A stretch of DNA of 34,848 nt, from NCBI GenBank assembly GCA_900319075.1, contig ONMZ01000020.1:1-34848 (forward strand), in the 5' to 3' direction. Position numbers and translations under genes: made by a program. A model generated the notes under the pieces. That model was given only the letters and a program-made list of their open reading frames with translations, was not told where the DNA came from and did no database searches. Below are positions 28,825 through 34,848 of the stretch, in pieces. This DNA comes from an uncultured Eubacteriales bacterium. Lineage in GTDB: Bacteria; Bacillota; Clostridia; Oscillospirales; Ruminococcaceae. Numbering within the stretch: position 1 is the stretch's first letter; every line of letters begins with the position of its first letter.

Positions 28825-28959
28825 TATAAAAAGCAATAGGGCAGACTGATGTATCGAAAGTATTATGAATATAATTGAAAGATGTTATGGATTGTATTAA
28901 AGAGGTGCATATGTCAGTGCACTTTTCACAATACAAACAGCTGCCCTATGCTTTTTATA
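28825..28959. repeat. MITE-like 135-bp element or structured RNA with 20-bp terminal inverted repeats
   Basis: TATAAAAAGCAATAGGGCAG at 28825-28844 is matched by the reverse complement at 28941-28959, lacking one base. Inside lie further nested inverted repeats (TTGTATT / AATACAA, and GGTGCA / TGCAC around 28900-28925). No ORF is present. This could be a small non-autonomous transposable element or a folded RNA; flanking target duplications are not evident. The rest of 28713-28985 has no gene. Confidence 0.5.
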
Positions 28960-29047
28960 AGCTATATCAAACAGGTTTTATAATCCCCATTGTTTTTCAG
29001 CTGTTCAAACCAAACGCCGGGATCAATGGTCTTTGCACAGTATTTCC

Positions 29048-29461
29048 TTAAATTGAAACGCTGGAGCTGCAAACTTCAACAGTCTCATAGTTTGATCCTG
29101 CGTACACCTTGGCAATTGTTCTTACCTGATATGTGCCGCTTTCGCTCACTGATTTTGTGTTCTCAAACAACGCATACCAGTTGTAGTATGTCTGATTCCA
29201 GCTTTGAGTTCCGTACCACCAGCCGCTTGAAAGCAATTTTTCAAAGCGCTGAGTAACTTCGATCTTTGTGGTTTCACCGCTGTATCCTTTTACGATGCTG
29301 ACACAGGTTGCTGTATTGCCGCTTATAGATAATGAAGATCTGCAGGAACGTGTGTATTGATAGCGATTGTGCTCCTCACCATGTGCTTGTGCAAACACAT
29401 TTGTTGTAAGTGCAGACAGCATTAAAATAAAAACAATGACCATGCTTACAATTTTTTTCAC
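29048..29461 (-). CDS. Small secreted beta-rich protein in a bacteriocin-type locus
   Basis: 137 residues from a GTG 8 nt after AAAGGGGG; the frame opens further upstream at 29542 through the duplicated leader. It has a clear Sec signal peptide (KKIVSMVIVFILMLSALTTN, cleavage after VFA or AQA). The mature part of about 110 residues is rich in Ser, Thr, Tyr and Trp, with three Cys (SCRSS, TCVSI and VCSSS) and a VTQRFEKLLSSGWWYGTQSW core, and alternating polar/hydrophobic residues as in beta sandwiches. I do not firmly recognise the family. Its position near a lactococcin-972-type ABC exporter suggests a secreted effector or bacteriocin-like product, but typical lactococcin sequence is not seen. 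Confidence 0.7.
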   Translation of the reverse strand: MKKIVSMVIVFILMLSALTTNVFAQAHGEEHNRYQYTRSCRSSLSISGNTATCVSIVKGYSGETTKIEVTQRFEKLLSSGWWYGTQSWNQTYYNWYALFENTKSVSESGTYQVRTIAKVYAGSNYETVEVCSSSVSI

Positions 29462-29509
29462 ATTAAACACCCCCTTTGCTGTGTAATAGCCGAAACGAAC
29501 ATCGTTACT
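29462..29509 (-). repeat. Leader and ribosome-site duplication, copy 1
   Basis: The stretch directly upstream of the secreted-protein start matches 34694-34741 at about 80 percent of positions, including GGTGYTTAAT at the start codon, GCTGTGTAAT and AACATC. The conserved frame reads NDVRFGYYTAKG here and NDVHFGNYTANWG in the other copy, so the block may descend from the end of a duplicated upstream gene. Confidence 0.6.
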
Positions 29510-29649
29510 CACTACTAATAACAAAACAAAGAGGGAAAACATTACAAGATTTTTTATTATTCTACCTTTTGCACAGATATGTGTGCTGAAACTTGTTTAG
29601 TTTTACTAAATACCGAGCCGTTTTCCGACCAATGGCAGCGAAAAATGCA

Positions 29650-29744
29650 CCCGAAAGTTGATAAGAAACTGCTGAAAGTGATTCGGAAGAAAAAGATAAG
29701 TTTGGGGTATAAGTATGATGATATAACAATTACTCCTCAATAAT
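29650..29744 (+). pseudogene. Plus-strand 3' gene remnant, copy 1
   Basis: A short frame, KVDKKLLKVIRKKK then ISLGYKYDDITITPQ and stop, with no start. It shares the 17-mer GATAAGAAACTGCTGAA (29660-29676) and flanking sequence with 33967-33983. The GYKYDDI ending resembles RecX-type C-termini, but this is weak. Confidence 0.3.
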
Positions 29745-29762
29745 ACTGTCAGATCAGTTGTT

Positions 29763-29804
29763 GGCTCTCACAGCGCTGTTGATGACAGCAACCTGTGATG
29801 AGCC
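29763..29804 (-). terminator. Terminator-like hairpin behind the anchored protein gene
   Basis: GGCTCTCACA (29763-29772) pairs with TGTGATGAGCC (29794-29804), with an inner GCTGT/ACAGC stem. It is the same repeat family as 30552-30579. The T-run expected on the minus strand is absent, so termination is likely but not certain. Confidence 0.5.
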
Positions 29805-29816
29805 TCTTTGTTCGGT

Positions 29817-30392
29817 TTAAAGGTTATTTATTGATTCTTTTATTAGATTAAGCGTATATCTGTCATTTATCACATCTTCGGTAAGACCATATTGAGATAG
29901 CTTATCAAGCTTTTCATGTTTGATGTAATCTATTATTTGATCGGCTTCTTGTTTGTATGTTCTGCTTTTTAAAAATAATTCAAAATTTGACGAATATACC
30001 GAATAATCAGACAACAATACTTCTTTTACCCTATTGGCGACCTCAGGTTTCTCATCAATATTTTCACTTCCGAATTTCTCAAATCCATTACCGTCGTTAA
30101 AAATCACAGAACCGTTTACTTCGTAGATCGTTACAGAATCTGTTTTATCCAATAAAATGAAGTCATCTTTATTTATTCTGCCACCACAATGCCAGTTTAA
30201 ATTTGAATTTGGGGAAGTTACTGTACTTTCTCCTTTAAAGCTATCATAAGTTATACAAAACGTATCACTGCAATCTGTTTTGATATTATACTTGTCAGAA
30301 AATGATAACATTTGTTTAAAAGCAATTATCATAATGAATGCTATAATCATTACAATAAGTAAAATCAAAGGTTTCTTGTATTCATCATCCAA
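29817..30392 (-). CDS. Membrane-anchored extracytoplasmic protein of unknown function
   Basis: 191 residues from a TTG 7 nt after AAAGAGGTG. One N-terminal hydrophobic helix (about 9-27) is followed by a 160-residue hydrophilic domain that should lie outside the membrane, containing DCSDTFCITYDSF, NWHCGGRI, and a helical C-terminal half ending LIKESINNL. The family is not recognised. It is a single-gene unit with a near-perfect promoter (30510-30538), between the secreted-protein gene and the ABC exporter, so an immunity or accessory role is possible (inference). Confidence 0.7.
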   Translation of the reverse strand: MDDEYKKPLILLIVMIIAFIMIIAFKQMLSFSDKYNIKTDCSDTFCITYDSFKGESTVTSPNSNLNWHCGGRINKDDFILLDKTDSVTIYEVNGSVIFNDGNGFEKFGSENIDEKPEVANRVKEVLLSDYSVYSSNFELFLKSRTYKQEADQIIDYIKHEKLDKLSQYGLTEDVINDRYTLNLIKESINNL

Positions 30393-30509
30393 CTTTTAAC
30401 ACCTCTTTATCCAAATCGTTCAATATTCCAATGAATCCTTATGAATGTAACAAAACCATATGTCAATGCGTCAGATTCTTCATTTTTAGCATCAGAATTA
30501 TTTGCTTCC

Positions 30510-30538
30510 ATTATATCCCACTGCATGGTGTATGTCAA
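30510..30538 (-). promoter_or_regulatory. Consensus sigma-A promoter of the anchored protein gene
   Basis: TTGACA (30533-30538 on the minus strand), 17-bp spacer, TATAAT (30510-30515), a full match to consensus. The roughly 110-nt leader after it has a 34-codon open frame whose ATG overlaps the -10 box and so is probably not translated. Confidence 0.85.
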
Positions 30539-30551
30539 TAACACCCCAAAA

Positions 30552-30579
30552 AGGCTCTCACAACAAATGTGATGAGCCT
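30552..30579 (-). terminator. Terminator of the ABC exporter operon
   Basis: AGGCTC-TCACA (30552-30562) pairs with TGTGA-T-GAGCCT (30568-30579), 5-nt loop, followed on the minus strand by TTTTT. It lies about 30 nt past the ATPase stop codon and carries the same GGCTCTCACA / TGTGATGAGCCTCTTTGT repeat found at 29763. Confidence 0.8.
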
Positions 30580-30607
30580 CTTTGTGGCAATGCAAAACGA
30601 TAATATC

Positions 30608-31219
30608 CTATAACTCTATCAGCGTTTTTCCTTGCTTTTTAAGCTCTTCATCATGGGTAACCATTATTACCGTTTTGTGTTCGTTTTCATTTAGTTCTTT
30701 CAGTATGCTCATTATCTTTTCGGCGTTTGCCTTATCAAGTGACCCGGTGGGTTCATCGGCAAGGATTATATCACACTTTTTTACCATAAGCCTTGCAAGG
30801 GCAACTCGCTGCTGCTCTCCTCCGGAAAGGGTATATACTTTGGCATCTATCTTATCAGCAAGACCCACCTTTTCAAGTGCCTGCTCAATAGTTGTTCCGC
30901 TGCGGTTCTTCTTTCGCACCAGCTGTAAATTCTGTTTCACGGTTTTATTCTCTACCAGCGCAAAGTTCTGAAACAGAAAGCCGACTTTTGTACGGAAGTA
31001 TTCAAGCTTGCCCTTTCTCTTGGAAATATCGCTGCCGTCAACTGTTATCTTCCCTCCGCTTAACGGCTCGATCCCGCCGATCATGTTGAGCATTGTGGTC
31101 TTTCCGCATCCGCTTGCGCCGGAAAAGATAACAAAATCTCCGTCCTTTATCTCAAAAGTCACCCCACGGAAAAGAATATGCTCTCCGAATGCCTTTGAGA
31201 CGCTTTCCAGTTTTATCAT
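30608..31219 (-). CDS. ABC transporter ATPase, lactococcin-972 bacteriocin-export type
   Basis: 203 residues, a single ABC ATPase. Walker A GASGCGKT (34-41), signature LSGGEQQRVALARL, Walker B IILADEPTGSLD and the switch His in MVTHDEE are all intact. It is of the LolD/MacB-like class that works with a large FtsX-type permease; the short length and its partner match the exporter ATPase of lactococcin-972-type systems. Its ATG overlaps the permease stop by one base (TAATG), a coupled pair. Confidence 0.9.
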   Translation of the reverse strand: MIKLESVSKAFGEHILFRGVTFEIKDGDFVIFSGASGCGKTTMLNMIGGIEPLSGGKITVDGSDISKRKGKLEYFRTKVGFLFQNFALVENKTVKQNLQLVRKKNRSGTTIEQALEKVGLADKIDAKVYTLSGGEQQRVALARLMVKKCDIILADEPTGSLDKANAEKIMSILKELNENEHKTVIMVTHDEELKKQGKTLIEL

Positions 31220-33192
31220 TACAGCGCACCTCCTTTGAGCACCTTTGAAACATTTGCTTTTTCGGTTTTTAATACATATGGCATACTCACCAGCATATCA
31301 ACAGCCATGACCCCAAGGGTAAACGCTGTTATTAACCCTGTGTTGGCACTGAAGGATGCTTTTTTATCACGATCAAGAGCATAGATCAGACCAGGGATGT
31401 AAACGCTGATACTCAGCAGGAATGTTGGATAATACCGGGAAAGAAAGCCGTGACCAAAGATCCTTTTTATGCAAAGCTCTTTGGCTTTTGTGATAAATGT
31501 GAATTTGAGGATCGAAAAGCTGATAAGCATCACCACAAACAGTATCACCGCTTCAAGGGTTATCTGCGATGCTATTGCAGCCTTGCCAACGCCCCATTGC
31601 CGCTGGAATGTATCTTTGACCGAGCAAACTGCAAGATCCTTTTTGCTCAGACCGTACTGAGCGCAAAGCTCATCTGTTTTTTTGCTGTCCATTAAAAGTG
31701 CACAGTGGGATTCATTATCGATATTACGGCTTTCAAAAAACTCCGGTCTTGCAAGTGTGATCACTACGATTGGATCCTTTACAAAGTCAACTGCTGTGAT
31801 CGTATCTTGCTTCAAACCCATTACCGATACGGACCTATCGTAAAAAATCTGCTGCGGCTTGACGCCATATATATGCTCATAGCTCTTTGCGGTGCTCATG
31901 AGCTTTGACATCGCAGCGTCGTCGTCTTTTCTGCAAAGAATGATAAACTCCTTGCTACGGTCGCAATCATCGAGCTCCGGTATTACTGAGCAAAGGTAAT
32001 CCATAGCATACCTGTTGGCATTGACGTATCTTGTTCCGTCTTCACTTGTTCGGCATGAAAGCAAAAGAGGTTTCATATCATCGTAATGATCACGGTGTAT
32101 GATGTATTTTATCCTTGCAGGATCGTTCTCATCAAGCTTTCCTGCAGCCTGATATCCTGCTGCCTCGTCAACATAGTAATAATCACCAAAGTATTTATCC
32201 AAAACCTCCGATGTATCCCGCTCTGCTTTAGTGTCCTGTGTTATACCGATCAATTCTCCAAGAATAATAAAGCACACGAACACCGCTATTATTTTTAGGA
32301 AATAGTTGAAATAGAGTATACGTGTACCTTGTTTTACACCCCCAAGAGCCTTTTTTATGTTTGAAAGATAAAGGGTGAGATAAACCACGAGTGACAATAA
32401 GATCAACGCAGCAAGGTGCACCAGGCTGAACGCAAAGCTAACGGCGGGTGTCCCAAGTATGTATAAAACAACAAATACAAGCGATAATACAGCGGTGTAC
32501 CCGGCAATATCCTTTATTAACCGTTTTGCGATAAACGCACCTATGGAATTGCCCCCTATCAGTGATACTACGGCTTCTTTGCGAAGGATAGCCGTTTCAA
32601 ATATTACTATCACAAGCATTATGGCAAGACCTGCTGACCAGGTAAGAATAATATTTCTAAGTACAATATCCTTTGCGCCTGTGGATCGTCCGTCATAATA
32701 ACACTTATACTTATCTGCGTAATTTTCTTTTATAAGCATAACAAACTCATCGGCAAATCCGCTTACACTGCTGCTTTTGCCAATGAGCCTGATATCATGC
32801 ATATATCTGACCTCTCCTTTTGCTTCGGATAAAGGTCTGATCCGGAAATGGAAAGTATATTCTCCCGAAAAGATCCCGGAACGGTAATTGCCTTGTGAAA
32901 AGAAGGCTTCACTTTCAAGTACTTTCTTTGATGCATCGTCGGCATAGAAAACACAATCTATTTCTGATTTGTCCTTATTGTATACATCAGGAATAAATAC
33001 GTTCACATCATATTTAGTTTCCAGCTTGCTGATAGTGTTAAAAACAAAGTCTGAATTCTCCGGCGAAAACATCATTTGTACACAAGGATAACCGCAATGA
33101 TCGTAAGCAGCCAGATCAATAAACTGTGATGTTGTTATCACTGCACAAAACAAACTGACTATCGCAAAAAAGAAATACTTGTATATCCTCAT
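31219..33192 (-). CDS. Large bacteriocin-associated ABC permease (lactococcin-972 type)
   Basis: 657 residues. An N-terminal helix (about 5-25) is followed by an extracytoplasmic domain of about 150 residues, three or four helices (about 178-310), a long second extracytoplasmic domain (about 330-545), and three or four C-terminal helices with an FtsX-like arrangement. This matches the bacteriocin-associated integral membrane proteins that pair with a short ATPase. It probably exports, or gives immunity to, a secreted peptide or protein. AAGGGG precedes the ATG by about 7 nt. It is encoded with the ATPase and directly downstream of the 221-residue anchored protein gene. Confidence 0.85.
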   Translation of the reverse strand: MRIYKYFFFAIVSLFCAVITTSQFIDLAAYDHCGYPCVQMMFSPENSDFVFNTISKLETKYDVNVFIPDVYNKDKSEIDCVFYADDASKKVLESEAFFSQGNYRSGIFSGEYTFHFRIRPLSEAKGEVRYMHDIRLIGKSSSVSGFADEFVMLIKENYADKYKCYYDGRSTGAKDIVLRNIILTWSAGLAIMLVIVIFETAILRKEAVVSLIGGNSIGAFIAKRLIKDIAGYTAVLSLVFVVLYILGTPAVSFAFSLVHLAALILLSLVVYLTLYLSNIKKALGGVKQGTRILYFNYFLKIIAVFVCFIILGELIGITQDTKAERDTSEVLDKYFGDYYYVDEAAGYQAAGKLDENDPARIKYIIHRDHYDDMKPLLLSCRTSEDGTRYVNANRYAMDYLCSVIPELDDCDRSKEFIILCRKDDDAAMSKLMSTAKSYEHIYGVKPQQIFYDRSVSVMGLKQDTITAVDFVKDPIVVITLARPEFFESRNIDNESHCALLMDSKKTDELCAQYGLSKKDLAVCSVKDTFQRQWGVGKAAIASQITLEAVILFVVMLISFSILKFTFITKAKELCIKRIFGHGFLSRYYPTFLLSISVYIPGLIYALDRDKKASFSANTGLITAFTLGVMAVDMLVSMPYVLKTEKANVSKVLKGGAL

Positions 33193-33215
33193 CTGCCGCC
33201 CCTTAATAATTACCT

Positions 33216-33881
33216 TTAGTGAGTCTGCTTATAAAAGTTCTCCTCTCCAAAGAACTGGAAGAGCTTGTCCATTCTGTCTCTGACTTCATCTCTGTGCTTT
33301 TCAAACATTGCCTTTGCCGATTCCTCAGAAACCGGCACATTCTCATTAGAGCCCTTTGCGCTAATTACCTCCAGATCCTTTGTGACCTTAAATGACCCAC
33401 TCATTGAAGCAGTTAAATTTCCTGCTCCGTTTGGAGAGAGCTCGTCAATATCAACAGTATACTCTATCCTCTTATCACGGTACACATTATAATTGATGGA
33501 AATACGTGACTTTGTTATCAACTTGTCGTTATCATCATAGCCCACGCTGTCAACTATATTTGCATTAACTATCGTATCATTAAAATAGGGGAAGCTGCAA
33601 GCACCAACTGAAAAGCCGTACAATACACGAGAGGCATCATCTCTGTAAATCTCCCACATATTCCTGCTTTCTACAAGATGCAGACCCTTATTTGAAACCA
33701 ATCCTTTGGCGTACTTATTATACATCATCTTACCGTTAATGAATTTTATCAGCAGTATTGAAGCAATCACTACGAGAATTATTACTGCTCCAAGGATGAT
33801 CATCTTTTTTCTGCCGGACATTGACAAACGCTTTTTGACCTTGATCTGACTCTCATTTGATGATATATCGTTGATGTTCAT
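33216..33881 (-). CDS. Membrane-anchored protein of unknown function
   Basis: 221 residues: a charged cytoplasmic N-terminus of about 28 residues ending KKRLSMSGRKK, one hydrophobic helix (IILGAVIILVVIASILLIKF), then an extracytoplasmic domain of about 170 residues of mixed strand and helix, ending in a charged helix (MFEKHRDEVRDRMDKLFQFF). AGAGGACAGGA precedes the ATG. The family is not recognised. The gap to the permease gene is 23 nt, so it is the first gene of the exporter operon; an accessory or immunity function is a guess from context. Confidence 0.7.
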   Translation of the reverse strand: MNINDISSNESQIKVKKRLSMSGRKKMIILGAVIILVVIASILLIKFINGKMMYNKYAKGLVSNKGLHLVESRNMWEIYRDDASRVLYGFSVGACSFPYFNDTIVNANIVDSVGYDDNDKLITKSRISINYNVYRDKRIEYTVDIDELSPNGAGNLTASMSGSFKVTKDLEVISAKGSNENVPVSEESAKAMFEKHRDEVRDRMDKLFQFFGEENFYKQTH

Positions 33882-33912
33882 TTAATCCTGTCCTCTCTTT
33901 GTTAATTTGTGT

Positions 33913-34038
33913 GGTATTATCCGAAACGGCTGCGCCCAAGAGCAAAGCAAAATTCGACCAAAGGTCGATAAGAAACTGCTGAAGAAGATTACAAGAATAG
34001 TAATTGCTATAAGATTAAATATGATGACGAAACTATGA
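33913..34038 (+). pseudogene. Plus-strand 3' gene remnant, copy 2
   Basis: Shares GATAAGAAACTGCTGAA (33967-33983), the preceding CCGAAACGG-like block and the following AAATATGATGA with copy 1 at 29610-29720. Frames are broken: KVDKKLLKKI is in one frame and YKIKYDDETMS in another. It is a decayed duplicate. Confidence 0.35.
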
Positions 34039-34059
34039 GCAAACAATATAGCATAATAA

Positions 34060-34338
34060 TTATTTTTGATTTATTTTATCGATTGATATTGTTTTATTTG
34101 AGTTTTCGCTATTCTTATCTTTAAATATCTTTACCTTATACAGCAAATACACATAAGGAACTAAAACCAGCGTTAATGATAGACAAATAAGCAGAAGCTG
34201 CACACTCGAATAATTGGTAGCAGAATTACTTGCTTGCATCATAATTCCAAATATCAGCACTAAATATGATATTATTATAGAAATCAGTAATATTATTTTT
34301 ATTATTGCAATGAAGATTTTGACAGTTGTTTTATTCAT
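34060..34338 (-). CDS. Small two-helix membrane protein
   Basis: 92 residues with two hydrophobic helices (about 6-34 and 45-68) and a charged tail. AGAGG lies 7 nt before the ATG. It starts 10 nt after the previous gene's stop. The layout resembles small immunity-type membrane proteins of bacteriocin loci, but no family is recognised. The region is strongly AT-rich. Confidence 0.65.
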   Translation of the reverse strand: MNKTTVKIFIAIIKIILLISIIISYLVLIFGIMMQASNSATNYSSVQLLLICLSLTLVLVPYVYLLYKVKIFKDKNSENSNKTISIDKINQK

Positions 34339-34348
34339 ATCAGTACCT

Positions 34349-34693
34349 CTATATATAATAATTAATGATAATAAACCATACAGCTATTGTTAAAGAGCTA
34401 AATAAAACTGAACATCCCCAATATACAGTCTTTTCTTTTTTATTCTTCAAAGGTTTAAGCCTATACAAAATGATAGTATGGGGTTGAAACAAAAGAATAG
34501 GAAGTAACACACATACAGGATAAATTGTTGGCTTAGTCGGAGACATTCCCCAAAAGAATGACACATGTTCCTTTCCAAACGTAATACACGGGTTTAATTC
34601 AAACCATATAATATAGTTGCAAAATAAATAGATAATAGTCATTTTTACAAGTTTGAATAATATTCCGTATGATTCTGAAATACTATTTTTCAT
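34349..34693 (-). CDS. Small membrane protein with three to four helices
   Basis: 114 residues from the ATG preceded by TTGGGGTG at 7 nt; the frame opens at 34738 through the duplicated leader. Hydrophobic segments lie at about 15-30, 50-75 and 90-113. The family is not recognised. It is the first gene of a pair with the 92-residue protein and uses a leader duplicated from (or to) the secreted-protein gene at 29 kb, suggesting the two units share control. Confidence 0.6.
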   Translation of the reverse strand: MKNSISESYGILFKLVKMTIIYLFCNYIIWFELNPCITFGKEHVSFFWGMSPTKPTIYPVCVLLPILLFQPHTIILYRLKPLKNKKEKTVYWGCSVLFSSLTIAVWFIIINYYI

Positions 34694-34741
34694 ATTAAGC
34701 ACCCCAATTTGCTGTGTAATTGCCGAAGTGAACATCATTCC
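34694..34741 (-). repeat. Leader and ribosome-site duplication, copy 2
   Basis: This is the partner of 29462-29509; the shared sequence covers the last about 45 bp before each start codon, including the ribosome site. Confidence 0.6.
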
Positions 34742-34848
34742 TTGCTATTATTGTATATACCGTTCCACCAGAGCCGTCTGCACGCTCCGTCAGAGCCACC
34801 TTGCCGCTTGACGAGAGCCACTTTCACGGAAGTTGAGTCAGATGTTGA
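34695..34848 (-). pseudogene. 3' end of a gene truncated by the window edge, probably frameshifted
   Basis: On the minus strand one frame (34823 down to 34695) reads KVALTERADGSGG, TVYTIIARNDVHFGNYTANW and ends GA-stop, with a TGA at its upstream limit. The other frame, open from the edge, reads STSVKVALVKRQGGSDG and stops shortly after. Together they look like one C-terminus broken by a shift, or two overlapping frames. The last residues resemble the frame in the duplicated leader at 29 kb. The protein is not recognised. Confidence 0.35.

Noticed and set aside
30407-30515. 34-codon frame MEANNSDAKNEE... before the anchored protein gene
   Set aside because: Its ATG overlaps the -10 box of a consensus promoter, so it cannot be translated from that transcript; it could be a gene remnant but has no other support.
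1-34848. CRISPR arrays, tRNA or rRNA genes, riboswitches
   Set aside because: None seen: no regularly spaced repeat-spacer array, no cloverleaf or TTCGA-type T-loop in context, and no known riboswitch core before the operons.

Overview
The window looks like a chromosome segment of a Gram-positive, low-to-mid GC gut or rumen Clostridia, most like Ruminococcus or another Oscillospiraceae genus. This is inferred from AGGAGG-type ribosome sites, TTGACA-17-TATAAT promoters, short lipoprotein signals, a SpoIIE/STAS partner-switching pair, lactococcin-type ABC genes and the style of the proteins. No rRNA, tRNA or CRISPR array was found.

Left half (1-17.4 kb), minus strand: two adjacent specialised-metabolism operons. 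The promoter-distal one (5.2 kb down to 0.24 kb) encodes a membrane-bound SpoIIE-type phosphatase, a STAS anti-anti-sigma-like protein, a MATE exporter fused to an RsbW-like ATPase-fold domain, and a condensation-domain-like acyltransferase. The upstream one (17.4 kb down to 5.7 kb) encodes a 2981-residue three-module NRPS (A-T-C-A-T-C-A-T-R, ending in a thioester reductase, so an aldehyde or alcohol product is expected), a second MATE/ATPase-fold fusion, and a triosephosphate-isomerase-like protein that has lost all three catalytic residues. My reading is a reductively released peptide that is made, possibly acylated, and exported by transporters whose C-terminal domains are wired to a phosphatase/STAS switch. 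The far left end carries what looks like the terminal repeats of an IS21-like element that cut off a small gene.

Middle (17.4-29 kb): a 1-phosphofructokinase-type kinase, a membrane metallophosphoesterase, an IT-superfamily permease, a YidC-TagF fusion, and two short operons (sugar O-acetyltransferase plus iron aldehyde/alcohol reductase; cyclophilin-like lipoprotein plus flavodoxin lipoprotein). Three of these transcription units share a near-identical promoter with an extended -35 box (GTATTTGTAAT, 17 bp, TATAAT). Two candidate small RNAs lie on either side of the kinase and phosphoesterase genes. They have matching promoters, matching upstream dyads (TGTAG-N6-CTACA) 20 bp from the -35 box and repeated every 30 bp, a C-rich single-stranded stretch, and a strong terminator. 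I think this pair and its regulator are the best candidate for something undescribed.

Right end (29-34.8 kb), minus strand and visibly more AT-rich: a bacteriocin-type locus with a small secreted protein, membrane-anchored proteins of unknown function, a lactococcin-972-type ABC exporter (ATPase plus a large permease), small membrane proteins, and duplicated fragments that suggest repeated rearrangement or lateral acquisition.
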